64,000 nt of DNA from an uncultured Gammaproteobacteria bacterium (GTDB taxonomy: Bacteria > Pseudomonadota > Gammaproteobacteria > Pseudomonadales > Pseudohongiellaceae). The DNA is taken from the NCBI GenBank assembly GCA_903853385.1, contig CAINTJ010000110.1, positions 1-64,000 of the forward strand. Direction: 5' to 3'. The number at the start of each line of letters is the position of its first letter. Positions within the stretch are counted from its first letter, which is position 1. Below, one piece after another: positions 8,036-16,859 of the stretch. Made by a program: the position numbers and the translations under genes. The notes under the pieces are model-generated. The model had not been told where the DNA came from, did not search any database, and saw only the letters and a program-made list of their open reading frames with translations.

Positions 8036-8120
8036 CAATCACAACATAGTCGCCACCCGGCGTTTTCGCCAAAATTCTTGTTAGAATCCCTGCCTCGTCT
8101 TCTGCCCTTGTGTAACGCCT

Positions 8121-8759
8121 GTGCTGTTGTCCGGACTTGTTGTCTTAACTGTTTGCTTGCTGGCACTGCTCGTGTGGTGGCTGCAGCGCCATCAGCGGCA
8201 AAATCGGCTGGAATCCGTGAATCGCAGCGGGGAATTGCCCCCGCTCACCACCAGCCAGTTGCCTGATTTTTCCCGCTTGCAATCACCAGTGCTCGCCCCC
8301 TCGGCACCCGGCAAGCACCCGGAACCTGGCAGTCATGCCTGGCAGGATCAGGTCAAAAAACTGAAGGACTCGGCCGAATATGAACTGGCGCTGGTGTTGT
8401 GCCAGCAACAGTTTCCCAAGGCCCAGGCCTTCCAGCAGGCGGCAATTTTGCTGCGCTTGCAGATGAAACAACTGCTGGAGCGGCAGCAGGACCTGCAGCC
8501 CTTGCTGGTGCGGCTGTACCGCTGTGCTGTGCTGGCCGACTTGTTCCGCTCCGACGCTGCTCTCAAGCCCGTCAACCCGCGTCAGGCCCTCAAGGCGCTG
8601 GCGGCCCATGATTTCCGGTACCAGGAGGTGGGACACCGCCAGCTCAAACTGCTCAGCAAGAGTGATGCCCGCCTGCTGGAGGCACGCTGGGGCGAACCGC
8701 AACAGCACCAGCATGCAGAAACCGCACTTGGATCACTTTGGCAAAACCTGTGCCGCTGA
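8121..8759 (+). CDS. Membrane-anchored protein of unknown function
   Basis: I do not recognise this 212-residue protein. It starts at a GTG with a single N-terminal transmembrane segment (LLSGLVVLTVCLLALLVWWL), then a polar Pro-rich linker. From about residue 75 it is helical and Gln/Leu-rich (QDQVKKLKDSAEYELALVLCQQQFPKA and on), most likely cytoplasmic. A TAGAAT hexamer at 8082-8087 may be its -10 box. It is followed by a 75-residue unknown gene and a dUTPase gene on the same strand. The start is supported mainly by the membrane segment beginning at once; there is no strong ribosome binding site. Confidence 0.65.
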   Translation: MLLSGLVVLTVCLLALLVWWLQRHQRQNRLESVNRSGELPPLTTSQLPDFSRLQSPVLAPSAPGKHPEPGSHAWQDQVKKLKDSAEYELALVLCQQQFPKAQAFQQAAILLRLQMKQLLERQQDLQPLLVRLYRCAVLADLFRSDAALKPVNPRQALKALAAHDFRYQEVGHRQLKLLSKSDARLLEARWGEPQQHQHAETALGSLWQNLCR

Positions 8760-8848
8760 GTTTGCGTCCGTTCTGGCATAATGCGGGGGTCTGCCGGCAG
8801 CAGGGAGCGCTGGCAGCATCGTTGGTCCCGGACCCCATTGGTAATTGA

Positions 8849-9076
8849 ATGCAGGAAGATCGTCGTCATCCGCTGGAAAATGCTGCGCTAACGCCTGAGC
8901 TGGTCAAGCGCGGCAAACAACAACTGGAAAGCGAGATCCGCATTCTGGAGTTGTGGCTGTTGCAACTGGACGAAACCCGCAAGGACAATCCGGAATCCCT
9001 GGCTGCCCGCAAAACCTATGGCGACATGCTGCTTAGCCGCAAGGACTTGCTGAGTACCTTGCAGAAACACGGCTGA
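8849..9076 (+). CDS. Small helical protein of unknown function
   Basis: This 75-residue product is not recognised. It is highly charged and probably two helices, with coiled-coil-like spacing in LVKRGKQQLESEIRILELW and a second helix around LAARKTYGDMLLSRKDLL. It ends 13 bases before the dUTPase start, so the two are probably co-transcribed. The ORF is intact and the codon use looks like that of its neighbours. Confidence 0.6.
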   Translation: MQEDRRHPLENAALTPELVKRGKQQLESEIRILELWLLQLDETRKDNPESLAARKTYGDMLLSRKDLLSTLQKHG

Positions 9077-9089
9077 TATCGGAGTTCCC

Positions 9090-9746
9090 ATGCTAAGCCA
9101 CCCCCAAGCCATCACCATGCTGAACCTGCAGGCGCAGATGAACGCCAAGGTCAATCCCGACTGGGTAAAGGCCGCCTATCCCTATCTGCGTGCTGTAATC
9201 GTGGAAGGCGCCGAAGCCATGGAACACCGCGGCTGGAAGTGGTGGAAAAAGCAGGATTGCGATCTCAAGCAACTGCAGATGGAGCTGGTGGACATCTGGC
9301 ATTTCACGCTGTCGCATATCTTGCTGGCACATGGCGGCGACCAGACCCTTTCCTTGCATGAATTGATGCAAAGCGATGCCGCCGATTCCATCAGCTTCGA
9401 TGGCATCCACTACCCTATCCAATCACTGGATCTGGTGGGCAAACTCGAACTCAACATCGGCCTGGCCGCCGCCCGCCGCATCAGCATTCCGCTGTTCGCC
9501 GCCCTGCTGCATGACTGCGAGATGGACTGGAACGAACTGTATTTGCAATACGTCGGCAAAAACGTGCTGAATTTCTTCCGCCAGGACAACGGCTACAAGA
9601 CCGGCACCTACCGCAAACAATGGGATGATGGCCGCGAAGACAATGAACATCTGGTGGAAATCATGCAGGAGCTCGACAGCGACAAGGCCGATTTCCAGCA
9701 TAGTCTCTATAGCAACCTGCAAGATCGCTATCAGCGCTCGGTTTGA
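9090..9746 (+). CDS. All-alpha dimeric dUTP diphosphatase
   Basis: The 218-residue protein belongs to the all-alpha dUTPase_2 family (related to MazG), not the trimeric Dut family. The metal-binding helices are clear: VEGAEAMEHRGWKWWK (E39, E42) and QMELVDIWHF (E65, D68). The family motif NGYKTGTYRKQWDDGREDN lies near residues 170-190. It should hydrolyse dUTP (and possibly dUDP) to dUMP, limiting uracil in DNA. Ung is encoded elsewhere in the window. The enzyme type is patchily distributed in bacteria. A Dut gene may also exist outside the window. Confidence 0.9.
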   Translation: MLSHPQAITMLNLQAQMNAKVNPDWVKAAYPYLRAVIVEGAEAMEHRGWKWWKKQDCDLKQLQMELVDIWHFTLSHILLAHGGDQTLSLHELMQSDAADSISFDGIHYPIQSLDLVGKLELNIGLAAARRISIPLFAALLHDCEMDWNELYLQYVGKNVLNFFRQDNGYKTGTYRKQWDDGREDNEHLVEIMQELDSDKADFQHSLYSNLQDRYQRSV

Positions 9747-9878
9747 TCAGGCTTTTTGAGCTGAACAAGCATGCTATTCACCTAATAGATTGATCATTTA
9801 AAGCTGACCCATCTTTATCTGATGTTTACAATTTTTTGTTACGGTATCAAAATCCAGAATTAAATGAATTTGGCGGCC

Positions 9879-10289
9879 ATGCCTTCGCTTCGCAGCATTG
9901 TCTACGTAAGTTCCAGTGTAATACCCTTTTCTACTTCTGACCTGGAAGATTTACTATTAAAAGCCAAGGCTTTTAATAGTAAACATTCGATCACAGGCGC
10001 CTTGTTTTATAAAGATGGCAATTTTATCCAGTGCATCGAAGGACCTCCAGCAGAGATGGTTTTGACTTACGACCGAATTCTCAAGGACAAGCGCCACAAA
10101 GGGATCATTCAACTGATAAATCTTCCAATCCCCTTCCGCGCATTCAAGTCGTGGGAAATGGCCTTTGTCAGAATAGGACCGAATAGAAGTCAGGAGCTTA
10201 CTAACGCTCTTTCTAGAACCAGTCCCAATGCCACTAATAAAACACATCCCTCTCTGGTTTTAATGAACAGCTTCATAAGTACTTTATAG
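9879..10289 (+). CDS. BLUF-domain blue-light sensor
   Basis: The 136-residue protein is a nearly bare BLUF domain: Tyr9, Asn33 and Gln51 (FIQCIEGP) line the FAD site, and KSWEMAF supplies the later Trp and Met. After about residue 100 there is only a short Ser/Asn-rich tail. I chose the ATG at 9879 rather than 9864 because MPSLRSIVYVSSS then aligns with MSSLRTIVYVSSS of the paralog at the left edge. Short BLUF proteins usually signal through a separate partner, and the next gene, 41 bases downstream, is a candidate. Coding is more AT-rich than the dUTPase gene before it. Confidence 0.93.
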   Translation: MPSLRSIVYVSSSVIPFSTSDLEDLLLKAKAFNSKHSITGALFYKDGNFIQCIEGPPAEMVLTYDRILKDKRHKGIIQLINLPIPFRAFKSWEMAFVRIGPNRSQELTNALSRTSPNATNKTHPSLVLMNSFISTL

Positions 10290-10330
10290 CGGTTCACATT
10301 CATTTTGGCTGACTCGCCTCGGGCGAACCC

Positions 10331-10654
10331 GTGAAAGTAGACGACTTTTTGAATGCCATTGAAATTTCAAGCGCCTTTAATGAAGTCGCTTTGAATATCA
10401 CCCAGAGGCGCACCTGGAAATCAATGTGCGCATACACGCAGACTGATTATCTCCATGTTCAGTGCTGTAATTCCGGCGATGGAATCGAACCAAATTACTC
10501 AGTTGTTGATCTGCTTGAGGTCCCACCTTTTGCCGACATCATAGCTACGCTTTCAGAGTTGGGGGTCGTACCGTTGATGAACGATGCTGCGCCTTCAACA
10601 GAAGTAGCGAAAACATATCGCAACCCCGGTTGGAAAAGGCGAAAAAAATCCTGA
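10331..10654 (+). CDS. Unknown 107-residue protein after the BLUF gene
   Basis: I do not recognise this protein. It starts at GTG (MKVDDFLNAIEISSAFNE), contains a Cys-rich central part (CAYTQTDYLHVQCCNSGDG) and ends in a basic tail (NPGWKRRKKS). It has no signal peptide or membrane segment, so it is probably cytoplasmic. It lies 41 bases after the BLUF gene on the same strand, with no terminator between them, so co-transcription is likely. A role as a light-signalling partner is inference from position only. Confidence 0.55.
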   Translation: MKVDDFLNAIEISSAFNEVALNITQRRTWKSMCAYTQTDYLHVQCCNSGDGIEPNYSVVDLLEVPPFADIIATLSELGVVPLMNDAAPSTEVAKTYRNPGWKRRKKS

Positions 10655-10712
10655 AATATTATGGGAAAGGCCCAAAGTTAGTGGGCACCATGCCGGGAAG
10701 TCTTGAGGGTAT

Positions 10713-10789
10713 TGGGGTGGCTGACGGGGCTCGAACCCGCGACAACCAGAATCACAATCTGGGACTCTACCAACTGAGCTACAGCCACC
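10713..10789 (-). tRNA. tRNA-His(GTG)
   Basis: The minus strand gives G at -1, acceptor GTGGCTG pairing with CAGCCAC, then C73 and an encoded CCA. The G-1:C73 pair is the hallmark of histidine tRNA. The anticodon loop is TTGTGAT (anticodon GTG) and the T arm holds GGTTCGAGC. It is the last gene of a Pro-Arg-His tRNA cluster read leftward. Confidence 0.97.
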
Positions 10790-10844
10790 ACAATTTTGAA
10801 AAGCGGTTGTTCAAAACAAATTGTCCGTTACCAGGACATATAAA

Positions 10845-10921
10845 TGGCGCGCCCGGCAGGACTCGAACCTGCTACCACCGGCTTAGAAGGCCGATGCTCT
10901 ATCCAAATGAGCTACGGGCGC
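10845..10921 (-). tRNA. tRNA-Arg(TCT)
   Basis: A 77-base tRNA on the minus strand, with acceptor GCGCCCG pairing with CGGGCGC, anticodon loop CTTCTAA (anticodon TCT) and encoded CCA. It is the middle member of the Pro-Arg-His cluster. It reads AGA codons and, less well, AGG codons. Confidence 0.97.
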
Positions 10922-11004
10922 AAACTCAAGACCAGCAGGCATAACCTTCTGATAAACCTGCCTTAAAATGTACAGGCGAATCAGGTGCTGATGTGTGCTG
11001 GAGT

Positions 11005-11081
11005 TGGTCGGGGTAGAGGGATTTGAACTCTCGACATTCTGCTCCCAAAGCAGACGCGCTACCAGGCTGCGCTATACCCCG
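11005..11081 (-). tRNA. tRNA-Pro(TGG)
   Basis: A 77-base tRNA on the minus strand, with acceptor CGGGGTA pairing with TACCCCG, anticodon loop TTTGGGA (anticodon TGG) and encoded CCA. It is the first gene of a three-tRNA cluster. Comparable gammaproteobacterial clusters usually also hold a leucine tRNA, which is absent here. Confidence 0.97.
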
Positions 11082-11153
11082 ATTTGTCTCCAACCAGCGG
11101 GGCGGCATCTTACTTAGATGGGCTGGCTGGGTCAATTGTAAATTGCTTGTAAT

Positions 11154-12548
11154 TCAATCTTGTACTGGCCGCTCAATTCTCCAGCTGCTGACACCGTTGC
11201 GATCCTCTACCACCACATGCAGGGCCTTGAGTTGGTCACGGATGCGATCTGCTTCTGCCCAGTTTTTGCCGGCCCGTGCTGCCAGGCGTTGTGCCAGCAG
11301 GTTTTCCACCAGCGCCGCATCCACAGCCCCGCCCTCGCGCAGGAAAGCTTCCGGCTCGGAATTGAGAATGCCCAGCACACCACCCAGCTTGCGCAACAAG
11401 ACTGCCAGGGCGGTAGCTTGCCCGGTATCAGTGCTGCGCAGCCGGTTGATTTCCCGTGTCAGCTCAAACAACACACCGATGGCTTCCGGCGTATTGAAAT
11501 CGTCCTGCATGGCGGCGTGGAAACGCGCTTCATAACCGGTATCTGCCGGGGCCAAAACGCCGCTCGTGTGCAAGCCTTTGAGCGCGTGATAAAACCGTTC
11601 CACCGCATCGTAGGAAATCTGCAGGGTTTCTTCCGAGTAATTGATGAAACTGCGGTAATGACTCGCCACCAGAAAAAAGCGGACCACTTCCGCCGGATAT
11701 TTCTTCAGCACTTCCCTGACAGTAAAAAAGTTGTTGAGTGACTTCGACATTTTTTCGTCGTTCACCCGCACCGGACCGTTGTGCATCCACAGATTAACAA
11801 AATGCTGGCCGGTGGCGGCTTCCGACTGGGCGATTTCATTGTCGTGATGCGGGAACATCAGATCAGAACCGCCACCGTGGATGTCGAAGGTGTGGCCGAG
11901 GCAGCTGGTCGACATCGCCGAGCACTCGATATGCCAGCCCGGACGCCCCTGGCCCCACGGCGAGTCCCAATGCGGCTCACCCGGCTTGGAGGCTTTCCAT
12001 AACACAAAATCACGCGGATCCTGCTTGGTCTCGTCAACCTCTATGCGGGCGCCGGACAACAATTCGTCAGGATTCTTGCGGGAAAGTCGCGCGTAATTGG
12101 CAAAACTGGGCACCGAGAAATACACATCGCCGTTGTCAGCTGCATAGGCCGAGCCGTTGGCGATCAACTGCTGCACCATGGTGATGATGCCGGCAATATG
12201 ACCAGTGGCACGCGGTTCCATGTCGGGACGCAGCACTTGCAGCGCCGCCTCATCTTCGTGCATGAAACCAATGAAACGCCCGGTCAGTTGCTCAAAACTT
12301 TCCCCATTCTCCTGGGCTCGCCGAATGATCTTGTCGTCGATGTCAGTAATGTTGCGCACATAGGTCACCTGGAAACCCATGGCGCGCAAATAACGCACCA
12401 CCACATCAAACGCCACCAGCATGCGCGCATGGCCGATATGGCAATAATCGTAGGTGGTGAGGCCGCACACGTAGAGGCGTACCTTGCCCGGCTCGATCGG
12501 TATGAATTGTTCTTTCTGCTGGGTTAGCGTGTTGTAGATCTTCATCAT
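11154..12548 (-). CDS. cysS: Cysteinyl-tRNA synthetase
   Basis: CysRS charges tRNA-Cys in the cytoplasm. The 464-residue class I enzyme shows the HIGH motif in [15 protein letters not shown], whose Cys is one zinc ligand; others are in HIECSAM and [11 protein letters not shown]. The KMSKS loop is in [12 protein letters not shown]. Length matches E. coli CysS (461). It begins with tandem ATGs that overlap the glnS stop, so the two synthetase genes are probably translationally coupled; ppiB and lpxH are divergent on the other side of glnS. This four-gene neighbourhood is conserved in pseudomonads as I recall it. Confidence 0.98.
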   Translation of the reverse strand: MMKIYNTLTQQKEQFIPIEPGKVRLYVCGLTTYDYCHIGHARMLVAFDVVVRYLRAMGFQVTYVRNITDIDDKIIRRAQENGESFEQLTGRFIGFMHEDEAALQVLRPDMEPRATGHIAGIITMVQQLIANGSAYAADNGDVYFSVPSFANYARLSRKNPDELLSGARIEVDETKQDPRDFVLWKASKPGEPHWDSPWGQGRPGWHIECSAMSTSCLGHTFDIHGGGSDLMFPHHDNEIAQSEAATGQHFVNLWMHNGPVRVNDEKMSKSLNNFFTVREVLKKYPAEVVRFFLVASHYRSFINYSEETLQISYDAVERFYHALKGLHTSGVLAPADTGYEARFHAAMQDDFNTPEAIGVLFELTREINRLRSTDTGQATALAVLLRKLGGVLGILNSEPEAFLREGGAVDAALVENLLAQRLAARAGKNWAEADRIRDQLKALHVVVEDRNGVSSWRIERPVQD

Positions 12549-14230
12549 GATTGCTGCTTGGCCCAGGTATCTTTCAGGCCTATCGTCTGGTTGAACACGA
12601 GTGCACCGGGTTTGCTGTCAAAGCGGTCGGTACAGAAATAGCCTTCGCGTTCAAACTGACAACGAAACTCGGCCGGCGTGTTGGCCATCGAGGGTTCCAC
12701 CAGTGCGTTGAGCACCACCAGTGAATTCTTGTTGATGTTGTCGCGGTAGTCGCCTTCTGCCGCATCCGGGCTCGCATGATCGAACAAGCGATCATAGAGG
12801 CGCACTTCCACCGGAACCGCCAGCTGCGCCGGCACCCAATGGATCACACCTTTCACCTTGCGGCCTTCGGCATTCTTGCCGAGTGTGTTCAGGTCGCAGC
12901 TGCAATGCAGTTCAGTGATGGTGCCACTGACGTCCCTGATCACTTGTTCACACTTGATAATGTAAGCGCCGCGCAGGCGCACTTCACCGCCAGTGGTAAG
13001 ACGTTTGAAGCCCGGCGGTGGCACTTCCTCAAAATCATTGCGATCAATGTAGAGCTCGCGCGTGAACGGAATCTCCCGCTCACCCATGCTGGCATCTTTC
13101 GGATGGCGCGCCAGATGCAACACATCAGTCTGGGTAGCCGGGTAATTGGTCAGCACCACTTTCAGCGGCCGCAACACACACATCGCACGCGGGGCGATGG
13201 CATCGAGATCTTCACGCAGGCAGTACTCGAGCTGGCCCACTTCCACCAGCGAGTTGGCTTTGGTGACACCCACCATCTCGCAGAAATTGCGGATTGCGGC
13301 CGGCGTATAGCCCCGGCGACGCATGCCTTCCAGCGTCGGCATGCGCGGGTCGGTCCAGCCGTTGACCAGCTTCTCATCCACCAGTTGCTTCAATTTGCGT
13401 TTGCTCATCACCGTGTAGTTGATGTTAAGACGCGCAAATTCAATCTGCTGCGGATGGCACGGCAGGCCGAGTTGGTCCAGCGTCCAGTCATACAGCGGAC
13501 GATGATCTTCAAATTCCAGCGTGCACAGCGAATGGGTGATGCCTTCCAGCGCATCCGAGATGCAATGGGTGTAGTCATACATCGGGTAGATGCACCATTT
13601 GTCGCCGGTCTGGTGATGATGCTGATGACGAATGCGGTAGATGACCGGATCGCGCAGGTTGATATTGGGCGAGGCCATGTCGATCTTCGCACGCAGCGTG
13701 TAAGTGCCGTCCGGGAACTCACCCTGCTTCATGCGTGTGAATAAATCGAGATTGGCGGCGATTGACCGTTCACGATCCGGGCTGGCTTTGCCGGGCTCGG
13801 TCAGGGTGCCACGATAGAGACGCGCCTGTTCCGGGGTCAGGCTGCATACATAGGCCTTGCCCTGGTTGATCAGCGTAATTGCACATGCATAGAGCTGGTC
13901 GAAATAATCAGAGGCATAGTACAAGCGGTCTTGCCAATCAAAACCCAGCCATTGCACGCTGGCCTTGATCGACTCCACGTACTCCAGGTTTTCCTTCTCG
14001 GGATTGGTGTCATCAAAGCGCAGGTTGCACAGCCCGTTGTATTTGAGCGCGGTGCCAAAATTCAGGCAGATCGACTTGGCATGGCCAATGTGCAGATAGC
14101 CATTGGGCTCCGGCGGGAAACGGGTATGCACCTGCCCCTGGTGCTTGCCGCTGGCAACATCGTCATTGATCATCTGGTGAATGAAATTGACCGGGGTGAT
14201 ACCGGCGGTAGTGCTGACTGGCTCGGACAT
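12545..14230 (-). CDS. glnS: Glutaminyl-tRNA synthetase
   Basis: GlnRS attaches glutamine to tRNA-Gln. The 561-residue class I enzyme has the HIGH motif in [14 protein letters not shown] and a KMSKS equivalent in [26 protein letters not shown] is typical of the GlnRS/GluRS group. I moved the start from 14269 to the ATG at 14230 ([10 protein letters not shown]), because the E. coli protein begins MSEAEARPTNF in the same register. Its stop overlaps the cysS start. ppiB is divergent, with about 125 bases between them. Confidence 0.97.
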   Translation of the reverse strand: MSEPVSTTAGITPVNFIHQMINDDVASGKHQGQVHTRFPPEPNGYLHIGHAKSICLNFGTALKYNGLCNLRFDDTNPEKENLEYVESIKASVQWLGFDWQDRLYYASDYFDQLYACAITLINQGKAYVCSLTPEQARLYRGTLTEPGKASPDRERSIAANLDLFTRMKQGEFPDGTYTLRAKIDMASPNINLRDPVIYRIRHQHHHQTGDKWCIYPMYDYTHCISDALEGITHSLCTLEFEDHRPLYDWTLDQLGLPCHPQQIEFARLNINYTVMSKRKLKQLVDEKLVNGWTDPRMPTLEGMRRRGYTPAAIRNFCEMVGVTKANSLVEVGQLEYCLREDLDAIAPRAMCVLRPLKVVLTNYPATQTDVLHLARHPKDASMGEREIPFTRELYIDRNDFEEVPPPGFKRLTTGGEVRLRGAYIIKCEQVIRDVSGTITELHCSCDLNTLGKNAEGRKVKGVIHWVPAQLAVPVEVRLYDRLFDHASPDAAEGDYRDNINKNSLVVLNALVEPSMANTPAEFRCQFEREGYFCTDRFDSKPGALVFNQTIGLKDTWAKQQS

Positions 14231-14355
14231 GGCTTGGCTTCTGGCTGGACTGCTAAAATTGAGGCGCATTATAGCTGGCCAAGCAGGCTTGGCCGAGTAG
14301 AATGTGCACGCTGTTTTCCTTGTTTAACTTCCAATCTCCAAAATCAGGCTTATCC

Positions 14356-14865
14356 ATGATTACATTGCATACCAACCAGGGCGACATCACCGTCGAACTC
14401 GACTTCGCCAAAGCCCCCATGTCAGCAGCCAATTTCCTGCAATATGCGAAGGACGGCCACTACGAGGGCACCATTTTTCACCGCGTGATCGACAATTTCA
14501 TGGTGCAGGGCGGCGGTTTTGAAGCCGGCATGAAACAGAAGAAAACCAAGGCCCCGATCCAGAATGAAGCCGACAACGGCCTCAAAAACGAGATCGGCAC
14601 GCTTGCCATGGCCCGTACCAGCGACCCGCATTCAGCTTCCTGCCAGTTCTTCATCAACGTCGCCAACAACAGCTTTCTCAACCATACCGGCAAAAACGCA
14701 CAGGGCTGGGGCTATGCCGTATTCGCCAAGGTCACCGGCGGCATGGACGTAGTCAACAAGATCAAGGGTTGCAAAACCGGCAACAAGGACGGCCACGGTG
14801 ACGTACCCGCAGAAGACATCGTGATCAATTCCGTGACCATTGATGACAGCAAAATCCCGGCCTAA
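14356..14865 (+). CDS. ppiB: Cytoplasmic cyclophilin-type peptidyl-prolyl isomerase
   Basis: The 169-residue protein is a single cyclophilin domain without a signal peptide, like E. coli PpiB (164). Active-site segments are [13 protein letters not shown] (Arg of the catalytic site), [17 protein letters not shown] and [10 protein letters not shown]. It speeds cis-trans isomerisation at proline bonds. The start is the ATG at 14356 ([15 protein letters not shown]); the upstream in-frame codons add 18 residues that do not belong to the fold. lpxH follows 27 bases later on the same strand. Confidence 0.97.
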   Translation: MITLHTNQGDITVELDFAKAPMSAANFLQYAKDGHYEGTIFHRVIDNFMVQGGGFEAGMKQKKTKAPIQNEADNGLKNEIGTLAMARTSDPHSASCQFFINVANNSFLNHTGKNAQGWGYAVFAKVTGGMDVVNKIKGCKTGNKDGHGDVPAEDIVINSVTIDDSKIPA

Positions 14866-14892
14866 CCCCAGGTCGATGCGGAGCTCAGCACC

Positions 14893-15627
14893 ATGTCGCG
14901 CCACGCTCGCATCCTGCTGATCTCCGACCTGCATCTGGAAGAGGCACGCGACGATTTGACACTGGCCTTTCTGGCCTGGCTCGACCGAGCAGCCAGCCAG
15001 GCCAGCGCCCTTTTCATCCTCGGCGATTTCTTCAATGTGTGGATAGGCGATGACGATGATCGTCCACTCAATGCCCGCATCAGCACCGCCTTGCGCCGGC
15101 ATGCCGAACAAGGGCTGCAGATATTCCTGATGCACGGCAATCGCGATTTCCTGCTGGGCCAGGACTTTGCCGCCCGCTGTGGCGCCAGCCTGATTGAGGA
15201 ACCCTATGTGCTGACACAGGACAGCCAGCGTTTTCTGCTAATGCACGGCGACAGCTTGTGCACGCAGGATGTCGACTACATGAAGTTCCGGTCGCTGGTG
15301 CGCAATCCGCTCTGGCAGCAGGATTTTCTGCACAAACCACTGGCTGCACGTCGTGCTTTTGCCGATCAGGCCCGCAACCAAAGCCAAAGCATGAACAGCA
15401 ACAAGGCCGCCGACATCATGGATGTAACGCTCAGTGAAGTGGCTTCGCGGCTGGATGCTTTTGGCATCACCACCCTCATCCACGGACACACCCATCGGCC
15501 CCAGGTACATGATTTCATTTCGGAAACCCGGCACTGCCAGCGCATAGTGTTGGGCGATTGGGGAAAATCGGGATGGCAGGTGGCAATCGAGCATGGCAAA
15601 GCTACCCTGCTGCAGTTCACCCTGTAG
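14893..15627 (+). CDS. lpxH: UDP-2,3-diacylglucosamine diphosphatase
   Basis: LpxH cleaves UDP-2,3-diacylglucosamine to lipid X at the inner membrane surface, a lipid A step. The 244-residue metallophosphoesterase carries the metal-binding motifs ISDLHLE, GDFFNVWIGDD, MHGNRD, LMHGDSLCT and IHGHTHRPQ in order. Length agrees with E. coli (240). It follows ppiB closely and is probably co-transcribed. Presence of lpxH implies a normal lipid A pathway, and so a Gram-negative outer membrane. Confidence 0.97.
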   Translation: MSRHARILLISDLHLEEARDDLTLAFLAWLDRAASQASALFILGDFFNVWIGDDDDRPLNARISTALRRHAEQGLQIFLMHGNRDFLLGQDFAARCGASLIEEPYVLTQDSQRFLLMHGDSLCTQDVDYMKFRSLVRNPLWQQDFLHKPLAARRAFADQARNQSQSMNSNKAADIMDVTLSEVASRLDAFGITTLIHGHTHRPQVHDFISETRHCQRIVLGDWGKSGWQVAIEHGKATLLQFTL

Positions 15628-15658
15628 CGGCAATCACGCCGGATCCGGGCAAGGACGT

Positions 15659-15958
15659 TTACAAACCTTTGTAACTGACCAGATCATCGTCGGCCAAATT
15701 GCCGACCGACAACGACAGTTGAAAATCAGCACCCTGCAACAGATCCTTGTTTTCAGGCTGGACTTCGCCAATCCGGTCCAGCCATTGGCCCTGGATCCTG
15801 AATGGTAAATTTTCCGAACCGCGGTGCAGGAAAAAGGCATCATCACTGGTGGTGAGAATCCCGGTGACAATGGCTACATCATCCTGGCCTTTTTCATCTT
15901 TGCCCCAGGCGATTATGGCAAGGGTCCTGTTGAGGGATTCGGGTTTCATGTAGTCCAT
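15659..15958 (-). CDS. Small protein of unknown function next to the PilZ gene
   Basis: The 99-residue product starting MDYMKPESLNRTLAIIAWGKDEKGQ is not recognised. It looks like a compact beta-rich domain without signal peptide or membrane segment, and ends DLVSYKGL. The open frame extends far upstream, but the upstream part overlaps the PilZ gene and is a shadow; the ATG at 15958 lies 33 bases after the PilZ stop. The pair is probably co-transcribed, so a link to PilZ or c-di-GMP signalling is possible but only inferred. Confidence 0.65.
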   Translation of the reverse strand: MDYMKPESLNRTLAIIAWGKDEKGQDDVAIVTGILTTSDDAFFLHRGSENLPFRIQGQWLDRIGEVQPENKDLLQGADFQLSLSVGNLADDDLVSYKGL

Positions 15959-15990
15959 TCTGCGCACCGGCAAACGCAATAATAGCGGGT

Positions 15991-16635
15991 TCAACCTGTT
16001 TGTTGCATAGCCTGCATGAAGGAAAAGCCAATCGACATGACACTGCCGATTTTGCGCTGGGAACACACTTCGCACAGACGGGTGATTTCCACCTTGGTCG
16101 CCGGGTCTACATAACGCAAATACATGGAATTGACCTTCACCTTGACGACTTCCTCCTGCACCATCAGCTCGAAACGGCAGCCGCCCTCGGACAGATCGGT
16201 GATTAGCCCCGGCATTTTTTCGCCACTTTCCTGCTTGAACATCATGCAGGGAATGGTAGTGGCAATGCGCTTGTCCGTCCGCAGTTCGCGGGTTTCCACC
16301 TCTTCTGGATAGGAGGCAAAAAACACCGGATACGGGATTTTCAGAATGCCCTGCACCGATGAATAGAAACCCATGCAATCGCCAGTGGTGCGCTCGCAGA
16401 TGGTACGAATGATCAATTTTCGATCCAGCACCAGCAGATCCTTCACATTGCCGGCGTCCAGTACACTGGGTATTTCCAGGATCAGATAGCTGCCGGTTTT
16501 GCAGCCTATCAGGTGGGTTTTGAAACTTTCGCGATTGGAATTGGCGATTTCCACGCTAATAAACTGCCCTATCGCCACATTCTGGGCAAAATAGTGGATA
16601 TCACGAACTTTGTTGGAACTTTCCATGGGCTGCAT
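15991..16635 (-). CDS. YcgR-like PilZ-domain protein
   Basis: The 214-residue protein has an N-terminal YcgR-like flagellar-brake domain (about residues 1-105, IGQFISVEIANS) and a C-terminal PilZ domain. The c-di-GMP-binding signatures are the arginines in ELRTDKRIATT and the DLSEGGCRFE loop (D-x-S-x-x-G-x). Proteins of this kind bind c-di-GMP and act on motility or surface polymer systems; no flagellar gene is nearby, so the target is unknown. The ATG at 16635 is chosen over a TTG 15 bases upstream. The small 99-residue gene follows. Confidence 0.85.
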   Translation of the reverse strand: MQPMESSNKVRDIHYFAQNVAIGQFISVEIANSNRESFKTHLIGCKTGSYLILEIPSVLDAGNVKDLLVLDRKLIIRTICERTTGDCMGFYSSVQGILKIPYPVFFASYPEEVETRELRTDKRIATTIPCMMFKQESGEKMPGLITDLSEGGCRFELMVQEEVVKVKVNSMYLRYVDPATKVEITRLCEVCSQRKIGSVMSIGFSFMQAMQQTG

Positions 16636-16859
16636 AAGGACATCTTTCAATGATGTTTTGTCTATTTACGGCAGCTAACTGTATTTATTGAGGGTAACTA
16701 TCAAGGCAAGGGCTGGCGTCAGCAAAGGATGCGGTCATTTCGACACCATGTGACCGGATATTCCTGCGGAAAACGCACGCCCAGGCTAAACCTTTGGGCA
16801 CCTCTTTACGTACCTTCGATGTAAGTTTACTGTCCCATGACTTGAGAGGGAGAAAGTCC

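Noticed and set aside
12776-13744. 322-codon plus-strand ORF opposite glnS
   Set aside because: His/Arg/Phe-rich antisense shadow of the glnS gene.
15659-16378. 239-codon frame including the 99-residue gene
   Set aside because: The first 140 codons overlap the PilZ gene in another frame and look like shadow sequence; only the part from 15958 is kept.
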